Source: Streptomyces sp. CB01249 (GTDB lineage Bacteria > Actinomycetota > Actinomycetes > Streptomycetales > Streptomycetaceae). Taken from it: a DNA stretch of 64,000 nt. The translations under genes were made by a program, and so were the position numbers. The stretch is taken from positions 186,001-250,000 of the forward strand of contig NZ_LISW01000008.1 in NCBI RefSeq assembly GCF_001905735.1. Direction: 5' to 3'. Below the pieces are notes generated by a model. It was not told the DNA's origin and made no database searches. It saw nothing but the letters and a program-made list of their open reading frames with translations. Positions 1-6,418 of the stretch are shown here, piece after piece; within the stretch, counting starts at the first letter, position 1; the number at the start of each line of letters is the position of its first letter.

Positions 1-1
1 C

Positions 2-529
2 GCGGGCGGACGGGGGGCGCTCGACGCGGCGGGGCTCGCGGGTGACGCGGACGTCGTCGCCACGCTCACCCTGTCCAAGTCCCTGGGCAGCCAGGGCGGC
101 GCGGTCCTCGGGCCGGTCCGGGTGATCGACCACCTGGTCAACACCGCCCGGACGTTCATCTTCGACACCGGACTCGCCCCGGCCGCCGTCGGCGCCGCCC
201 TGGGCGGGCTGCGGCTGCTGCGCCGCGAACCGGAGCGCGCGCTCAGGGCCCGTACGGTCGCCACCGCGCTGTACGAGGGGCTGACGGCGGCCGGTCTGAC
301 CGCGGTGCGGCCCGACGCGGCGGTCGTCTCGGTCCGGGCGCCCTCGGCCGACGCCGCCGTGCGCTGGGCCGCCGACTGCCGGACGGCCGGGATGGCGGTG
401 GGCTGCTTCCGGCCGCCGTCCGTGCCCGACGGCATCTCGCGGCTGCGGCTGACCGCCCGCGCGGACCTGACGGACGAGCAGGTCGCGCGGGCGGTGGAGA
501 CGGTGCGGCGGACCGCACCGCAGAGCTGA
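2..529 (+). CDS. bioF: 8-amino-7-oxononanoate synthase, C-terminal part
   Basis: This is the 3' part of a PLP-dependent enzyme that condenses pimeloyl-ACP (or pimeloyl-CoA) with L-alanine in biotin synthesis. The 5' end lies left of the window. The open frame runs from base 2 to the TGA at 527-529. The segment TLSKSLGSQGGAVLG holds the Schiff-base lysine (codon at 77-79) in the context usual for alpha-oxoamine synthases. It continues into the small domain (RTFIFDTGLAPA, then SVRAPSADAAVRWAADCR, then GCFRPPSVPDGISRLRL). The ending on the conserved RLRLTARADLT block suggests a complete C terminus. KBL is a close relative, but the context SKSLGSQGG and the FIFDTGLAPA segment favour BioF. Confidence 0.88.
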   Translation, partial: AGGRGALDAAGLAGDADVVATLTLSKSLGSQGGAVLGPVRVIDHLVNTARTFIFDTGLAPAAVGAALGGLRLLRREPERALRARTVATALYEGLTAAGLTAVRPDAAVVSVRAPSADAAVRWAADCRTAGMAVGCFRPPSVPDGISRLRLTARADLTDEQVARAVETVRRTAPQS

Positions 530-543
530 GGCGGTGGTCCGCC

Positions 544-741
544 TCAGCGTTTCAGGCCGGAGACGAAGGACGTCCAGGCCGTCGGCGAGAACGCCAGGTG
601 CGTCAGGCCGATGTCCTTCGAGTCGCGGACGGCCAGCAGCCGTCCGCCTCCGGACGGCGCGGTCTCGACGCAGTTGTTCATTCCCGTGCTGTAGCTGCTG
701 CGTCGCCAGCGCGACGCGGGCCGGGCGGGGTGTTGGGACAT
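544..741 (-). CDS. DUF397 small protein
   Basis: This 65-residue protein has the DUF397 hallmark WRRSSYSTGMNNCVETAP followed by RDSKDIG and an ending FVSGLKR. DUF397 proteins are actinobacterial, have no enzymatic motif, and usually sit beside an XRE regulator with a DUF5753 domain. That is the case here: the gene starts 25 bp downstream of the XRE gene on the same strand, so the two are probably co-transcribed. In Streptomyces such pairs are seen as regulator plus partner or antagonist, as in whiJ-like loci. The exact role of this copy is inferred from position only. Confidence 0.85.
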   Translation of the reverse strand: MSQHPARPASRWRRSSYSTGMNNCVETAPSGGGRLLAVRDSKDIGLTHLAFSPTAWTSFVSGLKR

Positions 742-766
742 GACGCTTCCTCCGGGCGGTGGGGGG

Positions 767-1627
767 TCACCGGTCGCCGCGGTCGATCGCGGCGATCAGG
801 TCCAGCGTGTGCTCCGGCGACAGCGCGTGCGTCTGAAGGGTCTCGAAGGCCGAGCTGTACGCCGCAAGGTCTTCTTTCCGTTCCAGATAGAGGCTACTCG
901 TCAAGTGGTCAAGAACGACCACGTCAAGGTCGGAAGCGGTCGGAAAGGAGAAGATAACGAAAGGGCTCGTGAGGCTGACATAGCCGCCGACCGAGAACGG
1001 AAGTAACTGGAGTTGCACATGCGGAAGTTGTGCCACCCGGGCGAGATGGCGCAACTGCTCCCGCATCACCCGCCGGCCGCCGACCTCCCGGCGCAGCACC
1101 GCCTCGTCCAGGACCGCGCTCAGCCGCAGCGGCGGATCGCTCCGCAGCACCCCCTGCCGGGTCAGCCGCACCTCCACCAGTGAGTCCAGCTGACCGGACG
1201 GCAGCCCGTCCAGCGAGGCCCGGGTCACCGCGCGGGCGTAGTCGGCCGTCTGCAACAGGCCCGGCACCACCGTGGTCTCCAGCGTGCGGGCGGTGCGCGC
1301 CTGCGACTCCAGGCTGATGAAGTCGCGGTACTGGGGCGGGATGAGCCCCCGGTAGGCGTGCCACCAGCCGGCGCCGCCCCCGCCCGCCGAACCGGCGAGC
1401 GCGCCCAGGACCTCGCGGAGCTTCGGATCGTCCATGCCGTACGCGTCGAGGAGCCGGTTCACGTCGTCCGGCCGCACCCCGCTGACACCTGTCTCGATCC
1501 TGCTCACCTTCGACTGGTGCCAGCCGAGCAGCGCCGCCGCCTCCCGGCTCGTGAGCCCCGACGCCTGGCGCAGGCTCCGCAGCTCCTCTCCCAGCTTGCG
1601 GCGCCGCACCGCAGGGCCGTGCTGCAT
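767..1627 (-). CDS. XRE-family regulator with DUF5753 domain (WhiJ/Scr1-like)
   Basis: This is a 286-residue DNA-binding protein. Residues about 10-65 form a helix-turn-helix (LGEELRSLRQASGLTSREAA, then LGWHQSKVSRIETG). The rest is a DUF5753 module, including the typical YRDFISLESQARTARTLETT and VVPGLLQTADYARAV segments and the closing DVVVLDHLTSSLYLERKEDL. The ATG at 1627 was chosen because it starts just before the HTH; the open frame continues upstream without a sensible N terminus. The gene pairs with the DUF397 gene downstream and a divergent small ATPase upstream. Regulators of this class affect development or antibiotic production in Streptomyces; the target of this one is unknown. Confidence 0.88.
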   Translation of the reverse strand: MQHGPAVRRRKLGEELRSLRQASGLTSREAAALLGWHQSKVSRIETGVSGVRPDDVNRLLDAYGMDDPKLREVLGALAGSAGGGGAGWWHAYRGLIPPQYRDFISLESQARTARTLETTVVPGLLQTADYARAVTRASLDGLPSGQLDSLVEVRLTRQGVLRSDPPLRLSAVLDEAVLRREVGGRRVMREQLRHLARVAQLPHVQLQLLPFSVGGYVSLTSPFVIFSFPTASDLDVVVLDHLTSSLYLERKEDLAAYSSAFETLQTHALSPEHTLDLIAAIDRGDR

Positions 1628-1712
1628 CCGATGACTCCCTCCGCTGTCCGACGAGCAGACAGTGTGGCGCCGGAGCGGGCCCGCGTGGGGAGAGTTCACC
1701 GGTTTGAGCGAC

Positions 1713-1728
1713 AGATATATGCATATCT
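1713..1728. promoter_or_regulatory. AT-rich palindrome between divergent XRE and ATPase genes
   Basis: AGATATATGCATATCT has 6-bp perfect arms (AGATAT/ATATCT) around ATGC and contains the perfect decamer ATATGCATAT. An AT island like this is rare in such GC-rich DNA. It lies 85 bp from the XRE start and 104 bp from the ATPase start. It is a good candidate for overlapping promoters or the operator of the XRE protein; this is inference. Confidence 0.5.
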
Positions 1729-1831
1729 TGGTGGATCGCCGCCACGGAGGGCGGTATCGGTGGCACTCTGGCGCGAAGCACAACCGGACCGCACGACGGC
1801 CCGGTACCGGGTGGGAAAGGGACGGCTCGCC

Positions 1832-2263
1832 ATGGCAGACCATCAGGAAGCACGTGTCACCCTGCCGAGCGAGCCGGTCTCGGTCTCCGCGGCCCGCGGG
1901 TTCGTCGCCCGGGTGCTGACGGAGTGGGGCCTGCCCGAGGAGGCGGAGATGGCCGACACCGTCCGCCTCATCCTCTCGGAGCTGGCCACCAACGCCGTCC
2001 TGCACACCTTCGGGCAGTCACCCACCTTCACCGTCGACCTGCGCCTCGAGCGGGACGAGGAGCTGCGCCTCGGGGTGACGGACAGTCACCCCCGCCGCCC
2101 CCAGCGGCTGCCCGCCGCCGTCCAGCAGGACAACGGACGCGGCATGGTGATCATCCGCTCGCTGGCCAAGGAGTACGGCGGCCGGCTGACCGTCACACCC
2201 ACCGTCGACGGCGGCAAGACCGTCTGGGTGGCGCTCCCGTGGCAGGTCCCCGTCCAGCCCTGA
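1832..2263 (+). CDS. ATP-binding anti-sigma-type protein (HATPase, AbaA/RsbW-like)
   Basis: This 143-residue single-domain GHKL ATPase carries an N-box (LILSELATNAVLH, Asn about 54) and a glycine-rich lid (DNGRGMVIIRSLAKEYGG). The D-box is reduced (LGVTDSHP). There is no histidine-kinase dimerisation domain. Proteins of this size and build act as serine kinases of anti-anti-sigma factors in RsbW-like partner switches or, in Streptomyces, form the third member of whiJ-type clusters. It is divergent from the XRE/DUF397 pair, as in those clusters. ATG 1832 follows a purine-rich stretch (GGGAAAGGGA); an in-frame GTG at 1811 is less likely. Confidence 0.85.
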   Translation: MADHQEARVTLPSEPVSVSAARGFVARVLTEWGLPEEAEMADTVRLILSELATNAVLHTFGQSPTFTVDLRLERDEELRLGVTDSHPRRPQRLPAAVQQDNGRGMVIIRSLAKEYGGRLTVTPTVDGGKTVWVALPWQVPVQP

Positions 2264-2273
2264 GGCGGCCGGA

Positions 2274-2747
2274 TCAGGCGACCCGGCCGTAGTAGACGCT
2301 CCTGGTCCAGATCTTCTCCAGGCGGACCACGGCGCCGGTCTTCGGCGAGTGCCAGATCTTCCCGCTGCCGGCGTAGATGCCCACGTGGTAGACGCTGCGC
2401 CCCGAATGGAAGAAGACCAGGTCACCTCGTTGGCGCTGGGAAGCCGAGATGTGCCTGGTCCTGTTGTACTGCTGCTGGGCCGTCCGGGGGAGTCTCTTGC
2501 CGGCCTTCTTGAACGAGTAGAGCGTCAGCCCCGAACAGTCGAAGCTGCCGGGCCCGGTGGCGCCCCAGCGGTAGGGCGCACCCTTCTTCGACGCGGCGAT
2601 CTTCAGGGCTTTCATCGCGTGGCCGGCCGCCTGCGCCTCGGGCGCGGCTCCTGGGACGCACAGCGTGCCGCCGACGGCGGCGAGAGTCATGACCGAGGCC
2701 GTGGTGGCCCGGGCGAGCAGAGACGGGACATGAACCTGCGCACTCAT
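2274..2747 (-). CDS. Secreted NlpC/P60 cell-wall peptidase
   Basis: This 157-residue exported protein has a signal peptide (residues about 1-40, ending APEAQAAG) followed by a single NlpC/P60 papain-fold domain. The catalytic Cys is in FDCSGL (about 71), the His in VYHVGIYAG (about 121) and the third polar residue is probably His in IWHSP (about 133). The family cleaves peptide stems of peptidoglycan. ATG 2747 has GAAGGG six bases upstream; a TTG six bases earlier is the alternative. The long leader carries a c-di-AMP riboswitch, a known arrangement for streptomycete cell-wall hydrolases, so expression probably follows c-di-AMP level. Confidence 0.92.
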   Translation of the reverse strand: MSAQVHVPSLLARATTASVMTLAAVGGTLCVPGAAPEAQAAGHAMKALKIAASKKGAPYRWGATGPGSFDCSGLTLYSFKKAGKRLPRTAQQQYNRTRHISASQRQRGDLVFFHSGRSVYHVGIYAGSGKIWHSPKTGAVVRLEKIWTRSVYYGRVA

Positions 2748-2763
2748 GCGCAACCCTTCGTCA

Positions 2764-2940
2764 GCCGCCTGTGAAGGATGACCTGTCGGGTTCGGGCTGG
2801 CGAAGTTGCCCGGCCGCGCGAGGCGGCTTCACCCCGAGGGACAACCGGAGATCCGGCGGTCCCGTAGTGCTCGGGTCCTCCACTCCTGCCGATCCACTCC
2901 TGTCGACCAGTCATCCGGGCGGCGGCAGGACTCGGCGTCC
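2764..2940 (-). promoter_or_regulatory. c-di-AMP (ydaO-type) riboswitch
   Basis: Read on the minus strand, this leader contains hallmark ydaO blocks in order: GCCGAGTCCTGCCGCC near 2935, GGAGGACCCGAGCAC, CCTCGGGGTGAAGCC, then GCCCGAACCCGACAGGTCA and CCTTCACAGGCGG just before the start codon. The spacing and the GGGGTGAA and CCCGAACCCGACAG signatures match the class. In Actinobacteria these riboswitches turn off genes for resuscitation-promoting factors and NlpC/P60 hydrolases when c-di-AMP is bound. The boundaries are approximate. Confidence 0.85.
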
Positions 2941-3217
2941 GCCCGGACCGCCCCGCCGCGGTGGCGGGGGCTTGTCGTCCCAGGGATCTTGACTCACCTC
3001 GTGCCGGATTTCCGAGCCGGAACAGCCATCGGTGAAGACCGCCGCGGATGGCCCGTTCAGGTGGACGGAAACCCGGACGGCGGTCCGCCGGCCGCCCGCG
3101 GCCACGGCCGTACCAGCGGTGTCGCGGAGGAACGCGCCCCACGCGCATCAGGAAAAGGCAAATCGGACCGTCGCTCGTGAGAGGGAACGCCTACGCCGAA
3201 CGAGCGAGGAAATTCCG
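2941..3217. other. Non-coding stretch upstream of the riboswitch
   Basis: No supported gene lies here. It should contain the promoter for the riboswitch leader on the minus strand. I could not single out convincing -35 and -10 boxes. The overlapping open frames are arginine-rich and lack ribosome binding sites. Confidence 0.5.
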
Positions 3218-3234
3218 CACGCCCGCCGGGCGTG
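3218..3234 (-). terminator. Hairpin after the ClpP-like operon
   Basis: CACGCCCG and CGGGCGTG form a compact inverted repeat 20 bp past the stop of the preceding gene. There is no U tract, as is common in Streptomyces. Confidence 0.4.
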
Positions 3235-3253
3235 TCGGTGACCTGCGGGGGCG

Positions 3254-3562
3254 TCAGTCCGGCGGGGCGGGCGGCAGGACGACCCGGGCCGCCCGCCGCT
3301 CGCCGTCCAGCTCCCGCAGCGCGCGGGTCAACGTGGCGCTGTGGATACGGGTTTCGCCGCGCCGGTGCATCAGCGCGAGCGCGTCCCGTAAGGCCGCCGC
3401 GTGCGAGGCCAGCGCCTGGGCGGCGCGCAGGGCCGCGTAGGTGTCGTCCCCGTGCGCCGGGTTGATCCGGCCCACCTGGTCGACCACCCGCAGATAGCCG
3501 TCGATGAACTCGGACTCGGCCCGGGTCAGGGCGGGCAGCGGCGGGAAGTCCGGTGGCTGCAT
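3254..3562 (-). CDS. Hypothetical 102-residue helical protein
   Basis: The family is not recognised with certainty. The predicted protein is mostly helical (PALTRAESEFIDGYLRVVDQ, then ALRAAQALASHAAALRDALA, then RIHSATLTRALRELDGERRA) with no membrane segment or cysteine. It starts 7 bp after the stop of the ClpP-like gene and is surely in the same transcript. It may be a partner of that protein. Loose resemblance to the all-helical chorismate-mutase fold was considered but no active-site pattern is clear. Confidence 0.6.
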   Translation of the reverse strand: MQPPDFPPLPALTRAESEFIDGYLRVVDQVGRINPAHGDDTYAALRAAQALASHAAALRDALALMHRRGETRIHSATLTRALRELDGERRAARVVLPPAPPD

Positions 3563-3569
3563 CCCCGGT

Positions 3570-4202
3570 TCACCACCCGGAGCGCGGCGGCGCCGGGACC
3601 CGGTTCCGCACGATGTGGTCGACCAGCCCGTACGCCAGGGCGCCCTCCGCGTCGAGGACGAGGTCGCGCTCGGTGTCCTCGGTGACCTGCTCGACGGAGC
3701 GCCCCGTGTGCCGGGCCAGCATGCCGGTCATCGTCTCGCGCATCCGGGCCAGTTCCCGCGCCTCGATCTCCAGGTCGGACGGCTGCCCCTGAAGCGGCTC
3801 GTCCAGCGCGGGCTGGCTGACGACCACCTTGGCGCCGGGCAGCATGTGCCGCCGGCCCGGGGCGCCCGCGGCGAGCAGCACCGCCGCCCCGGCCCCCGCC
3901 CGGCCCAGGCAGTAGGTCTCCACCTCGCAGCCGAGGAAGTGCATCGTGTCGTACAGGGTCGTCATCGCGCCGAACGAGCCGCCCGGCGAGTTGATGTAGA
4001 GCGAGACGGGCCGGTCCGGCGCGTCGTGCTCCAGGTACATCAGCTGGGCGACCAGGTCGTTGGCGGCCGTCTCGTCCAGGGCCGTGCCCAGGAAGACGAC
4101 GCGCTCGGCGAGCAGCTTGGAGTACGGGTCGAGGGTCCGGGACCCCTGGGAGGTGCGCTCGGTGAACTCGGGCAGGACGTGACGGGCGACGGGACGGTAC
4201 AC
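3570..4202 (-). CDS. ClpP-like protein lacking catalytic Ser and His
   Basis: This 210-residue protein has the whole ClpP fold: RVVFLGTALDETAANDLVAQ, the LYINSPGG motif and the final EGALAYGLVDHIV. The usual catalytic segment GQAASMGA reads GRAGAGAA, so the nucleophile Ser is Ala (about residue 104). MIHQP reads VVSQP, so the His is Ser (about 129). The two positions are 25 apart, exactly as in active ClpP. The DTERD segment carrying the Asp is kept. The subunit should therefore be inactive and could be a structural or regulatory ring member (ClpR-like). The GTG start at 4202 has GGAGAGG 8 bp upstream. A small helical gene follows in the operon, and an antitoxin gene is divergent. Confidence 0.88.
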   Translation of the reverse strand: MYRPVARHVLPEFTERTSQGSRTLDPYSKLLAERVVFLGTALDETAANDLVAQLMYLEHDAPDRPVSLYINSPGGSFGAMTTLYDTMHFLGCEVETYCLGRAGAGAAVLLAAGAPGRRHMLPGAKVVVSQPALDEPLQGQPSDLEIEARELARMRETMTGMLARHTGRSVEQVTEDTERDLVLDAEGALAYGLVDHIVRNRVPAPPRSGW

Positions 4203-4265
4203 GGCTGTGCCTCTCCTCCGGTCGCGCGGGCACAGCGGGGCGCCCGCGCACGCTTCCGTAAAAAA

Positions 4266-4280
4266 TGTACAGGACGTACA
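4266..4280. promoter_or_regulatory. Inverted repeat, candidate antitoxin operator
   Basis: TGTACAGGACGTACA is a perfect 5-5-5 inverted repeat located 18 bp before the antitoxin ATG and 64 bp from the divergent clpP-like start. Phd/YefM antitoxins repress their own promoters through short palindromes, often with a GTAC core, so autoregulation is a reasonable inference. The site could also control the ClpP-like operon. Confidence 0.55.
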
Positions 4281-4286
4281 GAAGGT

Positions 4287-4292
4287 TATGAT
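4287..4292 (+). promoter_or_regulatory. -10 element of a probable leaderless antitoxin mRNA
   Basis: TATGAT ends 6 bases before the ATG at 4299, so transcription would begin at or next to the A of the start codon. No Shine-Dalgarno sequence precedes that ATG apart from GGGAG at 4293-4297, which is too close. Leaderless mRNAs are frequent in Streptomyces. Confidence 0.45.
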
Positions 4293-4298
4293 GGGAGC

Positions 4299-4583
4299 AT
4301 GGCCTACGAGATTCCGGTGACGCAAGCCCGGGCTGAACTCGCCGAACTGATCAACCGCGTCGTCTACGGCGGCGAGCGCGTGGTCGTCACGCGGCACGGA
4401 AAGCCGCTCGTCGCCCTCGTATCGGCCGCTGACCTCGAACGACTCGAGAAGGAGGAGGCGGCGGAGCAGGAGCACGTGATCAGCTCGGTCTCCTCGATCG
4501 GCTCCACCCCGTCCGCTCCCGGCGAACGGCGGCGCTTCGGCATCGCGGCGGAGCACCGCGGCCACCACGGCCGGGACGACTGA
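4299..4583 (+). CDS. Phd/YefM-family antitoxin without an adjacent toxin
   Basis: This 94-residue protein begins with the standard Phd/YefM domain (IPVTQARAELAELINRVVYG, then GERVVVTRHGKPLVALVSAADLE), which dimerises and binds DNA. Its tail (EEAAEQEHVISSVSSIGS onward) is longer than many antitoxins and rich in charged and small residues. No Doc, RelE or YoeB-like toxin follows: the next gene is convergent and encodes a membrane protein. It is either an orphan regulator or works with a toxin elsewhere. Antitoxins are normal Clp substrates, so the inactive ClpP paralogue next door is notable. Confidence 0.88.
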   Translation: MAYEIPVTQARAELAELINRVVYGGERVVVTRHGKPLVALVSAADLERLEKEEAAEQEHVISSVSSIGSTPSAPGERRRFGIAAEHRGHHGRDD

Positions 4584-4600
4584 CCCCCGTACACGGCGAA

Positions 4601-4628
4601 GCGCCCCCGTCCGGCCGGACGGGGGCGC
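4601..4628. terminator. Bidirectional terminator
   Basis: A perfect 28-bp palindrome (arm GCGCCCCCGTCCGG) between the convergent antitoxin and membrane-protein genes folds into a 12-bp stem with a four-base loop on either strand. Confidence 0.8.
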
Positions 4629-4642
4629 ATTCCTGAGCGTGG

Positions 4643-5632
4643 TCAGCCGGCCAGTGCGGGCTCCCGCGCCGAGGCCGGGGCCGTCGTGTCGGCCGCCGTC
4701 CCGCGGCGCCCGCCGACGAGCACCGCGCCCAGTCCCAGCACCGCCCACACGCCGAGCGTCAGGGCGGGGACGGCCGCCGCCGCGCCGTCGAAGAACGCCA
4801 CCGAGCGCAGCGCGGACCCCGCTGCCCCGGGCGGCAACAGCTGGCCGATCACGGCGATCGGGCGGGGGAGCAGTTCGGGTGCGCTGGTCACTCCCGAGAA
4901 GGGGTTGCCCAGCAGCACCATGAGCAGGGCGCCGATCCCGATGCCCGGAGTGCCGAGCAGGGCGGCCAGGCCCGCGACCGGCGCGCCGATGGCGAGCACG
5001 GTCAGGGCGATGGTCCCGGCCTCGCTCCACCAGTCGCCGGTGAGGGCGCCGAGCCAGCTGTCCGTCACCGCGGTGGCCAGGAGCCCCACCATGACGGCCA
5101 CGCCGAGCAGGGCGACCGCGGCCCGCGCCCCGCGCAGCCTCAGTACGGTCACGGCCGCCCCGGCGGCGACCCCCGCGATGGCCAGCGGCAGGATGCTGGA
5201 GCCGAGGACGGCGCCCCGGGGGTCGGCGGCGGGCGCGGCCACCACGTCGGTGACCGGTACGGCCGTGCCGGCCGGTGCTCCGGTGGTCACCGCCTCGCGC
5301 AGCAGCTGGGCGACCACCGTGCTGCCCGCGCTCGCCGTCAGCAGCTCGGGGCCCTTGGCGGTCACGACGACCGCGCCGTAGACGGTCCGGTCCTCGATCG
5401 CGTCCCGGGCCGCGGCCTCGGAGTCGTAGCGGTGCACGTCGAAGGCCCCGTCGCGCTCCTCGAACCGCTGCTGGAGCTGGTCGGCGGCCGGTGCGGTACC
5501 GGCGATCCCGACCGGCAGGTCGCGCGGTGCGGTCCGGGCGGCGGGCCAGGCGAAGGCCCACAGGGCGAGGGTCACCACCAGCGGAACCAGCAGGACCACC
5601 ACCACCAGGCGGCGGTTCGGGGTGAGGGACAT
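4643..5632 (-). CDS. ABC-2/YhgE-like membrane protein
   Basis: This 329-residue protein has one N-terminal membrane helix (RRLVVVVLLVPLVVTLALWA), an extracellular stretch of about 130 residues with a typical YhgE/Pip or DUF3533 pattern (RDLPVGIAGTAPAADQLQQR, then YGAVVVTAKGPELL), and about five further helices. This layout matches ABC-2-type permease relatives that export without an encoded ATPase nearby. The divergent TetR gene 141 bp away is the probable regulator, suggesting an efflux role. The substrate is unknown. Confidence 0.75.
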   Translation of the reverse strand: MSLTPNRRLVVVVLLVPLVVTLALWAFAWPAARTAPRDLPVGIAGTAPAADQLQQRFEERDGAFDVHRYDSEAAARDAIEDRTVYGAVVVTAKGPELLTASAGSTVVAQLLREAVTTGAPAGTAVPVTDVVAAPAADPRGAVLGSSILPLAIAGVAAGAAVTVLRLRGARAAVALLGVAVMVGLLATAVTDSWLGALTGDWWSEAGTIALTVLAIGAPVAGLAALLGTPGIGIGALLMVLLGNPFSGVTSAPELLPRPIAVIGQLLPPGAAGSALRSVAFFDGAAAAVPALTLGVWAVLGLGAVLVGGRRGTAADTTAPASAREPALAG

Positions 5633-5693
5633 GGGACGGGCCTCGATTCAGGGAGGGCGGCTCAGGGAGAACGGTCCCTCAAAGAGAAGGATC

Positions 5694-5763
5694 GTTCGTT
5701 TTATAAGACACGGCCACTGTCGCCCCGGCTGTCGGCAGTTGTCAAGAATGAATGTTCGTTTTA
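5694..5763. promoter_or_regulatory. Divergent promoter region with repeated GTTCGTTTTA
   Basis: GTTCGTTTTA occurs at 5694-5703 and again at 5754-5763, exactly 60 bp apart. The second copy is preceded by GAATGAAT, giving an imperfect dyad TGAATGTTCG. TTATAA at 5701-5706 may be a -10 element for the minus-strand membrane gene. The repeats are candidate sites for the adjacent TetR protein. Confidence 0.5.
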
Positions 5764-5773
5764 GGTTGGCGGC

Positions 5774-6403
5774 ATGGCCCGTGTATCCCAGGCGCACCTC
5801 GACGCCCGCCGCAGACAGATCCTGGACGGCGCCGCGCGCTGCTTCGCCCGTGACGGCTTCCACGGCACCTCGATGCAGGACGTGCTGAAGGAGGCCGGTC
5901 TCTCGGCGGGGGCGGTCTACCGCTACTTCAGCGGCAAGGAGGACCTGATCGCGGCCATCGCGACCGAGGCCGTGAACGGGGTGCGCCGGGCCTTCGAGGG
6001 GGCGGCCCGGGACACCCCCGTCCCCGCCCCGGACGTGCTGATCGGCCGGGTGTCGCGGAGCCTGTTCGCGGACGGCCTCGAATCGGGGCGGGGGCTCGAA
6101 CCCCGGGCGTACGCGGGGCTGATCATCCAGGTGTGGTCGGAGACCCTGCGCAGCGAGCGGCTGGCGGCCACCCTCGCCGAGGCGTTCGGCGGACTGCGCG
6201 GGGCCTGGACCGAGCTGGTCGGGCTGTACCGGGAGGCGGGGGTGCTCCGGGCGGACGTCCCGGACGAGCACGTCGCCCGGGCCCTCATCGCGACCGCCCA
6301 GGGGTTCATCGCCCAGCTCGCCATGTTCGGCGACACCGGCCCGGAGGTCCTGGAGAACGGGCTGCGCGGGCTGATGTCGATGGACGTGACGCGGACGGGC
6401 TGA
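5774..6403 (+). CDS. TetR-family transcriptional regulator
   Basis: This 209-residue protein has an N-terminal TetR helix-turn-helix (RRQILDGAARCFARDGFHGT, then SMQDVLKEAGLSAGAVYRYF, then SGKEDLIAAI). The C-terminal ligand domain is of the TetR_C_6-like type (QGFIAQLAMFGDTGPEVLENGLRGL). It is divergent from a membrane protein gene across a region with repeated AT-rich boxes, the classic layout of a repressor and its efflux target. The ligand is not predictable. The gene stops 15 bp before a convergent epimerase gene, with no space for a terminator. Confidence 0.9.
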   Translation: MARVSQAHLDARRRQILDGAARCFARDGFHGTSMQDVLKEAGLSAGAVYRYFSGKEDLIAAIATEAVNGVRRAFEGAARDTPVPAPDVLIGRVSRSLFADGLESGRGLEPRAYAGLIIQVWSETLRSERLAATLAEAFGGLRGAWTELVGLYREAGVLRADVPDEHVARALIATAQGFIAQLAMFGDTGPEVLENGLRGLMSMDVTRTG

Positions 6404-6418
6404 CGCGCCCGCCCTGGC

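Noticed and set aside
767..2005. 412-residue form of the XRE regulator
   Set aside because: The extension crosses the AT-rich divergent promoter and overlaps the ATPase gene. ATG 1627 fits the HTH start.
3504..4583. 359-residue plus-strand protein ending in the antitoxin
   Set aside because: The first 265 codons are antisense to the ClpP-like gene. The antitoxin domain begins at its own ATG 4299 with a promoter in front.
3570..5561. 663-residue minus-strand protein containing the ClpP-like domain
   Set aside because: The N-terminal 450 residues are Arg/Gly-rich noise antisense to the antitoxin and in a wrong frame of the membrane gene. GTG 4202 with a ribosome binding site is the real start.
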